DNA of 64,000 nucleotides, from positions 62,001 through 126,000 of the forward strand of contig NZ_JACJQU010000004.1 in the NCBI RefSeq assembly GCF_014696825.1, given 5' to 3'. Positions 33,988 through 42,462 of the stretch are shown in pieces. The notes under the pieces are model-generated. The model did not search any database and was not told where the DNA came from. It saw only the letters and a list, made by a program, of their open reading frames with translations. The translations under genes were made by a program, and so were the position numbers. Source of the DNA: Anabaena sphaerica FACHB-251. GTDB lineage: Bacteria > Cyanobacteriota > Cyanobacteriia > Cyanobacteriales > Nostocaceae. The first letter of the stretch is position 1, and every line of letters begins with the position of its first letter.

Positions 33988-35031
33988 TCAGTCTTTCATA
34001 GCCAAAACCTTAGCTAGTTCAGGTTTCAACAACCCACTTAATAAAGAAGCAGGATGTTGTTCATGTGGCCACGCAAAAGCATGGCGAAAAGCTGCATCCT
34101 GACAAGCTTGTAACTGTTGGAAACTAATAATGTCGTAAGTCAAGAGATTTTCATACTCAAAGGGTAAGCGGACATTATGTAAACCTGCATTATCAGTACA
34201 GATGGCAATATCAACCCCAGCGGCAAAACAGCGGTCAAAAACTAACTTTAGTTGCCGAATATCCTGTAAAGTTCCTGTTTTTAAGTAAGTTGTGGGACAA
34301 ACTTCTAAACATTGCCCTCTTTCCGCTAAATCTGGCAATAATTCTGGATAAAGTAAAGGAATTTGGATACCGTGACCGATTCGCATTAAATAAGGTAAAA
34401 GTTCTGTATAGCAACCATCGGTAGTTTCGTAAAGATGTCCGGTAGTGTTCAAACCTTGAGAACGGGCATAGTTATATAAACTAATCCATTCTTCCATACG
34501 TTCAGCATAATAGCGATCGCCCCCTGCCACATCTATCGCACAGACATATTCTCTATTTTGCGCGGCTAAATCCACAATTGCCTTATTCACTTCATAAGGT
34601 AAACGGGAGTGCATACAGAGAATTTGGCTAGTAACAATGGGATATTCTGGTAAATGGCTAGATTTTCCGACAATCTCCACAATTTGCGTCATCTTATCAA
34701 TTCTTTCGTTTTGACTCAGATGTTCAGGAGTTCGCAAATAGGGAGTATACCGCAGTTCTAAATAAGCCAAGTTTTCAAAGATATACGCACCACGCAACAA
34801 CCGATAAATAAAGTAAGGTAATGTTTCCACTGTTTGCACACTTTCAACTAAAGTATGCAGTTCTAGATACTCATCTAAAGTATTGCGGGGACGGGTGTAA
34901 AAGTCTTCAAATTCTGAATATTCAGCAAAACGAGAAATTAAATCTGTAGCATGGCGCTCAAAATACCGCCACAACACACGGGGGACGACGGAACCCCCCA
35001 GGTGTCTATGTAACTCAGCGTATAAGGCCAT
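33988..35031 (-). CDS. Adenosine deaminase family protein
   Basis: A 347-residue amidohydrolase of the adenosine/AMP deaminase family. The metal-binding start is ELHRHLGGS, then LAYLELRYTPY, AIDVAGGDRY (with the conserved Glu replaced by a GGD context), TTGHLYET for the third His region, LEVCPTTYLKTGT and ICTDNAGLHNV where classical enzymes have TDDP. The fold and most metal ligands are visible; the TDNAGLH variant and shorter lid leave open whether the substrate is adenosine or a related purine. An intrinsic terminator follows. Confidence 0.82.
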   Translation of the reverse strand: MALYAELHRHLGGSVVPRVLWRYFERHATDLISRFAEYSEFEDFYTRPRNTLDEYLELHTLVESVQTVETLPYFIYRLLRGAYIFENLAYLELRYTPYLRTPEHLSQNERIDKMTQIVEIVGKSSHLPEYPIVTSQILCMHSRLPYEVNKAIVDLAAQNREYVCAIDVAGGDRYYAERMEEWISLYNYARSQGLNTTGHLYETTDGCYTELLPYLMRIGHGIQIPLLYPELLPDLAERGQCLEVCPTTYLKTGTLQDIRQLKLVFDRCFAAGVDIAICTDNAGLHNVRLPFEYENLLTYDIISFQQLQACQDAAFRHAFAWPHEQHPASLLSGLLKPELAKVLAMKD

Positions 35032-35319
35032 AATGGTAATTTTTATCTAAAAATTTCATCAATTGTAACAAAATTTATAAATAAAACAATCTATATCCTC
35101 AGAAAGATTCTTGGCTTTGTACATAAGCGCAAAAGTATCTGGTAGCGTGGCGCAAGCCATATCAGGATTTAAGGATTTACACGATTAACTACATTCCATC
35201 TGTCACAATCATTTTAATGAAAGTTGAGTTCTCCTTTTTAATTTCTTAGATTTGTGTCTACTTTCTTCTTCCAAATGAACGATGGCTTTATTCTTCCCTT
35301 TTTGGTGTTTTTATAATAT

Positions 35320-36426
35320 ATGTCTAACCAAACGTCTAAGTGTCTTAAGCAAAATGCTGAAAGAATTATGCAGAGGTGGGAAGAGCGGGCGCGTGATGAA
35401 GTTGGTGCATCAATGCATCAGGACTCTCTGATGCTACAAAATTCGCTACCTCAGTATCTAGAGCAATTGGTGGATGAACTGTCAACGAAGATTGAAAGGA
35501 CACCAGCCAGAATAAAAACCGATAAACTAGAAAGCACTCGGATTGGTAAACTGCATGGACATGAGCGGGCAGGTTTTGCCGACTACTCGATGACTCAACT
35601 CATTTTTGAGTACCACATTCTCCGTCAAGTCATATTTCAGATTCTAGAAGAAGAAGCGACTTTAGAGGTGAGGGAACGAGATATTATTATCGACTCCATT
35701 GAGCAAGCGGTTAACGATGCGGCAACTCAATTTTCCCAGACGTTGCGAGATATTCAAGAGTTATTTATGGTGACACTGACTCACGATCTCAGAAACCCAC
35801 TCCATGTCATAAAAATGGGTACTCACCTGACTCTGCGTCGGCTTGACCAAGGAGACTCCCATGTGAATATCGCGGTGACAATGCTAAAAGCAATCGAGCG
35901 TTTGAATTCGATGATCCAAAACCTGCTCGATGCTAGTCGGCTGCGGGCAGGGCAAAGCTTAAAGTTTGAATTTGAAGAATGCAGCTTAGACAGCCTCCTT
36001 CTGGAGGTAGTGGAGGATTTGAGCTTTGCTTATGGAGATCGGTTTGTTGTAGTTTCTAATGCTGCTATTAAAAGCAATTGCAGCCGTAAACAGATGCAAC
36101 GGGTAATTGAAAACTTAGCTATTAACGCCGTGAAGTATGGTGCTGCTAATACGCCAATTACACTCACGCTTGAGCAAATTGGAACGCAGATCAGTCTGAT
36201 TATTCACAACGAAGGTAATCCAATCTCTTCAGACGCTCAATCAATCTTATTTCAACAATTTCGTCGAACCACCTCTGCTGAGGATCAAACAGGATGGGGA
36301 TTAGGATTATTTTTAGCAAAGAGTATTATTGAGGCGCATCAGGGGACGATTGAAGTTGAAAGTGCCGAGTACAAGGGGACAAGCTTTATCGTTAAGTTGC
36401 CTAAACTTGCGATCCAAAAAAGCTAA
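35320..36426 (+). CDS. Sensor histidine kinase with RsbRD-type N-terminal domain
   Basis: A 368-residue soluble kinase. Residues 1-145 are helical and resemble the RsbRD/globin-like sensor fold (AERIMQRWEERARDEVGAS, IGKLHGHERAGFADYSMTQLIFEYHILRQ). HisKA has VTLTHDLRNPLHVIKMGTHL with the phosphoacceptor His near residue 153. The ATPase domain has VIENLAINAVKYGAANTPI (N box), a reduced D box region and DQTGWGLGLFLAKSIIEAHQGTIEV (G box). No membrane segment is present. The partner regulator is not adjacent; the REC-GGDEF gene is convergent with it. Confidence 0.92.
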   Translation: MSNQTSKCLKQNAERIMQRWEERARDEVGASMHQDSLMLQNSLPQYLEQLVDELSTKIERTPARIKTDKLESTRIGKLHGHERAGFADYSMTQLIFEYHILRQVIFQILEEEATLEVRERDIIIDSIEQAVNDAATQFSQTLRDIQELFMVTLTHDLRNPLHVIKMGTHLTLRRLDQGDSHVNIAVTMLKAIERLNSMIQNLLDASRLRAGQSLKFEFEECSLDSLLLEVVEDLSFAYGDRFVVVSNAAIKSNCSRKQMQRVIENLAINAVKYGAANTPITLTLEQIGTQISLIIHNEGNPISSDAQSILFQQFRRTTSAEDQTGWGLGLFLAKSIIEAHQGTIEVESAEYKGTSFIVKLPKLAIQKS

Positions 36427-36443
36427 CGCATTTGTTAGCTTTT
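36421..36443 (+). terminator. Hairpin at the end of the RsbRD-kinase gene
   Basis: A perfect 7-base stem AGCTAAC/GTTAGCT around GCATTT includes the TAA stop and is followed by TTT. It is a plausible weak intrinsic terminator. Confidence 0.5.
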
Positions 36444-36482
36444 GGGCTACTGTTAATTAACCCCTATAATTTGGGCATCTTG

Positions 36483-37868
36483 TTAATGATTAAAAGCATA
36501 GCGATCGCGCCCCTGTTGTTTAGCATCGTATAAAGCTTTATCTGCACAGGCTACCAGTGTATCTGGTTGAACTTCCAGCGTTGGTATGAGTGAAGCAACT
36601 CCTAAACTCACAGTGACGATATCCCTGACATTAGAATCTGTATGGGGAACCCCCAGATTATGAATTACTTTTTGAATTCTAGATGCTACCTTAATCGCTC
36701 CTACTAAATCCGTATTCGGCAGGAGTATTACAAATTCTTCCCCACCGTAACGCGCCACTAAATCAACAGGACGACTCATATCTTCATGACGAATAAATTT
36801 ATACACTGCCTGGGCAATATTTAATAAGCAATCATCACCCGCTAGATGACCATAATAATCGTTGTAGCGTTTAAAGGCATCAATATCAAATAAAATTAGA
36901 GAAAGTGGCTGCTTTTCGCGTGCTAGACGCTGCCATTCGCTTTTTAGGCGATTATTGAAACAGCGACGATTAGGCACTTGAGTTAAGCCATCTAGATTTG
37001 CCAGCAGTTCTAGTTTTTGATTGGCATCTTGCAAAGCTATTTCAGTTTGTTTACGTGCGGTGATGTCACGTATAGTAATAGCAAAACCATCACCTAATTT
37101 TACTGCCACAAAGTGATACCAATCAGAATTTCCTGATGGATAGTAAAAATCCCGTTCTAGAGGTTCTCCTGTCTCGACAATTTCCACGAAACTCTCAAAA
37201 AGTTCTGGCTCAATATTGGTAAGAAATTTTTTCAGTACCAATTTGCCAATCATCTCTTCCCGGCTACGTTGAAAGACCTTAGCAATCACCGGGTTGACGA
37301 CTAAACAGCGAAAATCCTCGATATCGCCGGTGGACGGGTCACGGATAGCCTGCATGGCCGCAATACCATCAAGGGAACTATTCAACACACTAGAGAGCAA
37401 TGCCCTAGATTGATAAAGTACCTCTTGTGTTTCTCTGCGGTAATTAATTTCTTGTTCCAGAAGCCGCTGCTGACGTTGAATGATTAACTGATTTTCCAGA
37501 CGTGCTACTACTTCTTCTATCTGAAAAGGTTTGGTGATGTAGTCTATACCACCTGAATTAAAGGCAGTTACTTTGTCAAAAACTTCATCTAAAGCACTAA
37601 TGAAAATAACGGGAATGTTACGGAAATCCTCATCTGCTTTGAGAGCTTGACAAAGTTGATAGCCATCCATCTCTGGCATCTTAATATCTAAGAGGATGAC
37701 ATCTGGTCGCTTCACTTTCACCGTTTTCAGTGCCATGCGCCCACTGGTGACGCTGCGAACAGTGTAGCCGAGTTTGATGAGCAGATCGCTTAGTAATTGT
37801 AGGTTTTCTGGAATGTCATCGACTAGGAGAATGTTACCTTTATTTTCTTTTTCTAAATCAAGATTCAT
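36483..37868 (-). CDS. Diguanylate cyclase with receiver and PAS domains
   Basis: A 461-residue REC-PAS-GGDEF protein. The receiver (about 13-130) has ILLVDDIPENLQLLSDLL, VILLDIKMPEMDGYQL and ITKPFQIEEV. A PAS domain (about 155-275) contains VFQRSREEMIGK and DITARKQTE. The GGDEF domain (about 295-458) has LTQVPNRRCFNNRL, DIDAFKRYNDYYGHLAGDDCLL and the active-site motif YGGEEFVILLPNTD, so c-di-GMP synthesis is expected when the receiver is phosphorylated. Its ATG overlaps the stop of the relic kinase tail upstream in an ATGA arrangement, which points to an ancestral kinase-cyclase operon. Confidence 0.94.
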   Translation of the reverse strand: MNLDLEKENKGNILLVDDIPENLQLLSDLLIKLGYTVRSVTSGRMALKTVKVKRPDVILLDIKMPEMDGYQLCQALKADEDFRNIPVIFISALDEVFDKVTAFNSGGIDYITKPFQIEEVVARLENQLIIQRQQRLLEQEINYRRETQEVLYQSRALLSSVLNSSLDGIAAMQAIRDPSTGDIEDFRCLVVNPVIAKVFQRSREEMIGKLVLKKFLTNIEPELFESFVEIVETGEPLERDFYYPSGNSDWYHFVAVKLGDGFAITIRDITARKQTEIALQDANQKLELLANLDGLTQVPNRRCFNNRLKSEWQRLAREKQPLSLILFDIDAFKRYNDYYGHLAGDDCLLNIAQAVYKFIRHEDMSRPVDLVARYGGEEFVILLPNTDLVGAIKVASRIQKVIHNLGVPHTDSNVRDIVTVSLGVASLIPTLEVQPDTLVACADKALYDAKQQGRDRYAFNH

Positions 37869-38331
37869 TGCTTATCTAAGGATTCGGTTAAATCAACCAA
37901 CTGTTAAAATTAAAATTGACGGGCAATTTTTATTAAGTAAGGTTTGTATTAAACTATTTTCTGTTTTGGTAATTTCTTCAATTAATTTTATGACAAAGTG
38001 GGTATGAGCATCTAGGGCAGCTTTACAGCAGATTCCGCTCTTTTGAGGTACAAACTTAAATCATGAAACTCTTGTGGTATGGGCATCTTGACGGCTAGAA
38101 GTGTACCTCATAACACCGGGAAGTGCTGTATATAGCTTATTAGTCCATTCTTGAGGCATATCAGTTAAGTGATCAGATATCAAAGGGATTTCTCCAGTAT
38201 CATCGCCGTCAGAGGAACTAGTTTAAGCAAAGCAAATATATATTTTACACCCAGATGTATGACAAGTGCATCAAAAATCGTATGTTTTGCAAAATATTTA
38301 CCCAGAAAATCATCAAATAATGTCAAACCTG
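37865..38331 (-). pseudogene. Relic copy of a hybrid-kinase C-terminal tail
   Basis: This stretch is a decayed copy of the last ~110 codons of the hybrid kinase at 42463-44886. Matching DNA includes CATTGCTTATC at the 3' end, GGGCAATTTTTATTAAG, GGTATGAGCATCTAGGGCAG, ATATATTTTACACCCAGATGTAT and GCATCAAAAATCGTATG, all shared with the fragment at 42038-42385. The frame is broken by stops and by a 103-base insertion (38026-38128). The TGA at the end overlaps the start codon of the GGDEF gene. Confidence 0.85.
38026..38128. mobile_element. Miniature inverted-repeat element, family C
   Basis: A 103-base insertion with imperfect inverted ends CAGCAGATTCCG...GAGGTAC and GTACCTC...CGGGAAGTGCTG, flanked by TA on both sides. 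Removing it plus one TA yields GCAGCTTTATATAGC, identical to the sister tail copy near 42190. This fixes the insertion point exactly. Confidence 0.82.
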
Positions 38332-41300
38332 TTACCTATCATCACTATGGCTTTGTAAATATTCTGAAAGGGCCTTGGTAATATCTGGTATGGCAATGGG
38401 TTTACTAATAAAATCATTCATACCCACCTCTAAACATATTTGTCGATCTTCTTCTAAAACATTAGCAGTTAAAGCAATAATATAAGGTTGAGCTTTGTCA
38501 GATTGACGAATTATTTTTGTGGTTGTGATACCATCCATTTCTGGCATCTGCATATCCATTAAAATTACGTCATAAACTTCTTTTTCTAACATTGCTAATA
38601 CTTCTAAACCATTGTTAGCAATATCGGCATGATAGTTGAGCTTTTTCAGTGTTAAAGTAGCAACTTTTTGATTAACTTTATTATCTTCTGCCAAAAGGAT
38701 TTTTATTTGAGACTTATTGCTTTGTGCTTCTTGCTGAGAATTTTCGGGAGAATCTTTGGGGAATTTTTCATAATCTAAAACTTCTTTAGTAATAAAAGTA
38801 AAATAAAAAGTTGAACCTTGAATTTGTGTTTTTTCTGCATCTAAAACCCAATGCTCAGGAACTGTACCACCAATATTACCTAGACTTTCTACCCAAATTG
38901 TACCTCCCATTAAACTAACCAAGCTCTTACTAATGGCTAAACCTAAACCTGTACCGCCATATTTACGACTAATGGAAGCATCAGCTTGAGTGAATGGTTG
39001 AAATAGTAGATGCAGGCGATCTCTATCAATACCAATCCCTGTATCTTGAATAGAAATCATTAATTCTAATTGTCTATTTTCCTGTGATTTATTCCTTACA
39101 ACTGATATATAAATACTGCCATGATTAGTAAATTTAATCGCATTGCCGACTAAATTTAAGAGGATTTGCCGCAGACGAGAACTATCACCTAAAATGTTAA
39201 TAGGAATATCAGGAGCAATCGAATACTCAAGGTTAACTTCTTTGGTTAGAGCTTGTTTCTTTAGTAAATTGCAGACGGAAGTAATTATATTTTTTAAACA
39301 TAAAGGAAGTTGCTCTAATTGCAACATTCCTGATTCAAGTCTCGAAAAATCAAGAATATCATTAATAATAACTAAAAGAGTATCGCCACTATCTCGAATA
39401 GTTTGGACAATATCTTGTTGTTCTTCAGAAAGATTGGTACTTGAAAGTAACTGAGCCATACCCAACACACCATTCATGGGAGTACGAATTTCGTGGCTCA
39501 TATTAGCCAGAAACTGACTTTTGGCTTTAGTAGCTGCTTCTGCGGCTTCTTTTGCGGCTGCTAAAGCAATTTCTGTTTGTTTGCGATCAGTGATATCTCT
39601 AGCTGCTGCATAAATAAGTTTGTTTTTAGGAGTTGAACGCCATTCTAGATAAATATATGAACCATCTTTTTTTCTATAGCGATTGGTAAAGTTTAAGACA
39701 TCTTTTCCCTTGTCAAGTGTCTTTATTGCTTCAACAGTGGCTTCAATATCTTCATGATGAACAAAATCGAGAAACCTATGCTCATTTAATTCCTCAATAG
39801 AATAGCCAAGAACTACTTCCCATAATGAGCTTAACTTCCGAAAATAACCGTCATAATCCGCAATACAGAGTAAATCTAAACTGGTGTTGAAAAAACTCTC
39901 TAATTCTTCAGTTTTACTGAGCAAGTCGTCAGTTAGTTTTTTGCGTTCATGCAGTGCAGCTTGCTGTTCAGTAATATCTTCTGATATCCCTAACAAATAT
40001 TTAGGATGACCAGATTCATCAAAGATGGGGATTTTTTTAGTATGTAAAATTCGAGTACCTTGATATCTCGTTTGAATAAATTCTTCAGGAATATCTATAA
40101 CTGTTCTATTTTTCAGAACTTCTCGATCTTTAGCAATAAAAAATTTTGCTTCCTCTGGGGGAAAAAAATCATAGTCATTTTTGCCGATTAATGCTTCTCT
40201 AGGATAGCCTAGTAATTCTTCACCGGCTTTGTTAAAACTCACAAATTTCAGATTTTCAACATCTTTCACAAAGACCATGTTGGGAATATTTTCAATAATC
40301 GAGTTGAGGAAATTCTGAACTCCCCATGTTTTTAATTCTGATTGTTTGCGATCAGTAATATTTATATAGACGATCACTACACCATAATTTGTTAAAGGAA
40401 TAGGTGCAGCACTAACACTTAGCCAATGAATACTTCCATCTGCTTGAATAATACCTTTTTCAACATCATCAATAAAACGATTTTCTTTTAATGCTCGGAC
40501 ACTGGCAAATTCTTCTGGTGGCATAGGTGAACCATCAGGACGAATAATTTGCCAAGCGGTTGCATCCTTGAGATGTTCAATATATTCTTGCGGAGAAATA
40601 CCTAAAATCTTTTCTAAACTGGGATTACCTTCAATTATTTTGCCCTCAGCATCGGTAATCAAAATTCCTACTGGCAAGATTTCAAAGATAGTTTTATATT
40701 TTTCTCTTGATTCTTGCAAAGCAATTTCTACTCGTTCAAATGATTGTTTGACTTGCTCAGACATCACATTAAAAGATGTGGATAAAGTCATAATTTCTGT
40801 AATTATGTGATTTTCTGATAAAGACTGATTGAATTCTCCTTTTGCTATAGCCTGACTAGCTTGACTGAATTGCAAAATAGGATGAGTAATCCAGCGTGCT
40901 GTCAGAATACCTATTCCTGTGGCTGTTAAAAATGTCAGCAGGCATAATAAAATTGTCTGGTTATTATTAGCTTTAATTGCTGCTGTAAAATCAGACTCAG
41001 GAACGACAACAACAACTAACCAATCTAAGCCTAAATCATCTTGATAGGGAACCACTTGTACAAACTGACGTTCTCGATTATTACCAATCAAAAAATCTAA
41101 TTGTAAGGTTTTTTTAATTCCCTCAAAACCGCCCAATTTATTCAACAAATAGCGACTTGTTGCTTGAATTAATATATCTTCACTATCAATTGCCTTAATC
41201 TGTTCTAACTGAATTTTGCCATTATACTTTTTTTTCGTGTAAGGTAGTTGATTGGTTGACGTACCAATTAATAAGCCGTTGCGCTCTATGACAAATACTC

Positions 41301-42045
41301 GTCCTGTTTTTCCAATCTGCAAACCAAGCATAAATTTCCGCAATAGACTGAGATCGGATGCAGCCGAAAAAACACCTAATAATTTACCCGTTTTTGGTTC
41401 ATAAATGGGATGACTACTATTGAGAGAAAGATCAGAATTATCCGCAAGTTGAAAGATTGGTATTTGCACAGGTTTGCCCGCTTCTGCTGCAACCCGATAC
41501 CAAGGACGCGATTTTAAATCAAATTGCTCAAGGGTTTCAATTAATCCGATTTTTTTGCCATTTTCATCAACCTGATAAACATAAAGTTGTGAAGATTTGC
41601 TAGGATTTGACATTACTAGGCTGGGAGAAGGATGACGATTTGCAACCCTAAAAACACCCTTCTGTGTCCCTACCATAATGTGGCTAACTGTAGGAAACTG
41701 TTGCAGTTGAGTATAGAGATACTGCTCTAGTTGAGATGTATTTTCAATTTTTAGATATCCTAAACGAAAATTATCCGCATTAATACGATTAATTAAAACT
41801 GGTGTGGCTAAATAGTGATCTAAATACTGGACTACATTATTTGTAGTTTGGGTGCGAATTTCTGCCGTTAGTTGATTAACTGACTCTTGTCCACCACGAT
41901 ATGACAAATAGCCCACAAGCCCAACTGCCCCAACAATTTGCACGACAAAGGGGATAATTAAAACTAATCTTAGAGGTATTTGTCTGAATTTTTTGGATTG
42001 ATTGGGAAGTTTGTGTAGCCTCTCCTGAGGAGAATCGCTAATCAT
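38332..42045 (-). CDS. Hybrid sensor histidine kinase (dCache-HAMP-PAS3-HisKA-HATPase-REC)
   Basis: A 1237-residue membrane kinase. An N-terminal membrane segment (LVLIIPFVVQIVGAVGLVGYL) is followed by a periplasmic dCache-like sensor (residues ~50-365, with SRPWYRVAAEAGKPVQIPIFQ and DLGLDWLVVVVVPE), a second membrane segment (LLCLLTFLTATGIGILTARW) and a HAMP. Three PAS units follow (starting near 450, 580 and 705), each ending in DITDRKQ- or DITEQQ-type motifs. HisKA has QFLANMSHEIRTPMNG near residue 850, the ATPase has QILLNLVGNAIKF and GTGLGLAI, and the receiver has VILMDMQMPEMDG near residue 1160. Its ATG overlaps the end of the kinase-tail fragment upstream. Confidence 0.94.
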   Translation of the reverse strand: MISDSPQERLHKLPNQSKKFRQIPLRLVLIIPFVVQIVGAVGLVGYLSYRGGQESVNQLTAEIRTQTTNNVVQYLDHYLATPVLINRINADNFRLGYLKIENTSQLEQYLYTQLQQFPTVSHIMVGTQKGVFRVANRHPSPSLVMSNPSKSSQLYVYQVDENGKKIGLIETLEQFDLKSRPWYRVAAEAGKPVQIPIFQLADNSDLSLNSSHPIYEPKTGKLLGVFSAASDLSLLRKFMLGLQIGKTGRVFVIERNGLLIGTSTNQLPYTKKKYNGKIQLEQIKAIDSEDILIQATSRYLLNKLGGFEGIKKTLQLDFLIGNNRERQFVQVVPYQDDLGLDWLVVVVVPESDFTAAIKANNNQTILLCLLTFLTATGIGILTARWITHPILQFSQASQAIAKGEFNQSLSENHIITEIMTLSTSFNVMSEQVKQSFERVEIALQESREKYKTIFEILPVGILITDAEGKIIEGNPSLEKILGISPQEYIEHLKDATAWQIIRPDGSPMPPEEFASVRALKENRFIDDVEKGIIQADGSIHWLSVSAAPIPLTNYGVVIVYINITDRKQSELKTWGVQNFLNSIIENIPNMVFVKDVENLKFVSFNKAGEELLGYPREALIGKNDYDFFPPEEAKFFIAKDREVLKNRTVIDIPEEFIQTRYQGTRILHTKKIPIFDESGHPKYLLGISEDITEQQAALHERKKLTDDLLSKTEELESFFNTSLDLLCIADYDGYFRKLSSLWEVVLGYSIEELNEHRFLDFVHHEDIEATVEAIKTLDKGKDVLNFTNRYRKKDGSYIYLEWRSTPKNKLIYAAARDITDRKQTEIALAAAKEAAEAATKAKSQFLANMSHEIRTPMNGVLGMAQLLSSTNLSEEQQDIVQTIRDSGDTLLVIINDILDFSRLESGMLQLEQLPLCLKNIITSVCNLLKKQALTKEVNLEYSIAPDIPINILGDSSRLRQILLNLVGNAIKFTNHGSIYISVVRNKSQENRQLELMISIQDTGIGIDRDRLHLLFQPFTQADASISRKYGGTGLGLAISKSLVSLMGGTIWVESLGNIGGTVPEHWVLDAEKTQIQGSTFYFTFITKEVLDYEKFPKDSPENSQQEAQSNKSQIKILLAEDNKVNQKVATLTLKKLNYHADIANNGLEVLAMLEKEVYDVILMDMQMPEMDGITTTKIIRQSDKAQPYIIALTANVLEEDRQICLEVGMNDFISKPIAIPDITKALSEYLQSHSDDR

Positions 42046-42385
42046 TGCTTATCCGGGGTTTTGCTAAATAAACCAACTGTTCAAATTCAAATTGATGGGC
42101 AATTTTTATTAAGGTTTGTATTAAACGAGTTTCTCTTTTGGTAATTTCTTCAATTAATTTTATAACAAAGTAGGTATGAGCATCTAGGGCAGCTTTATAT
42201 AGCTTATTAATCCATTTTTGAGACATATCATTTAGGTGAGCAGATATTAAAGGTATTTCTCCGATCACATCGCAGTTAGAGGAATTAGTTAGAGCAAATA
42301 TATATTTTACACCCAGATGTATAGCAAGTGCATCAAAAATCGTATGTTCTGCAAAAGGTTTAAGTAGAAAAGTGCAAAAAACCAA
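42038..42385 (-). pseudogene. Truncated second copy of a hybrid-kinase tail
   Basis: A 115-codon open frame whose product aligns from end to end with the last ~110 residues of the kinase at 42463: FLLKPFAEHTIFDALAIHLGVKYIFA against FLRKPFAEHTIFDALAKHLGVKYIFA, and FEFEQLVYLAKPRISND against FEFEQLVDLAETLISND. It starts in the middle of a receiver domain (the KP of the last beta-alpha unit) so it cannot be a complete protein. It is a fragment left by tandem duplication and deletion. Its stop overlaps the start of the dCache kinase, in the same arrangement as the relic at 37865 and the GGDEF gene. Confidence 0.82.
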
Positions 42386-42462
42386 AGTATGTAAAGAAAA
42401 GTAAATTATAACGCTTTTTGCCCACGGACGTAGAAAAGATAACCAACTAACCGATGTGATCG

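Noticed and set aside
35032-35319. Possible tRNA or small RNA in the gap between adenosine deaminase and the kinase
   Set aside because: No cloverleaf or conserved TTCGANTC arm could be formed from the sequence by eye.
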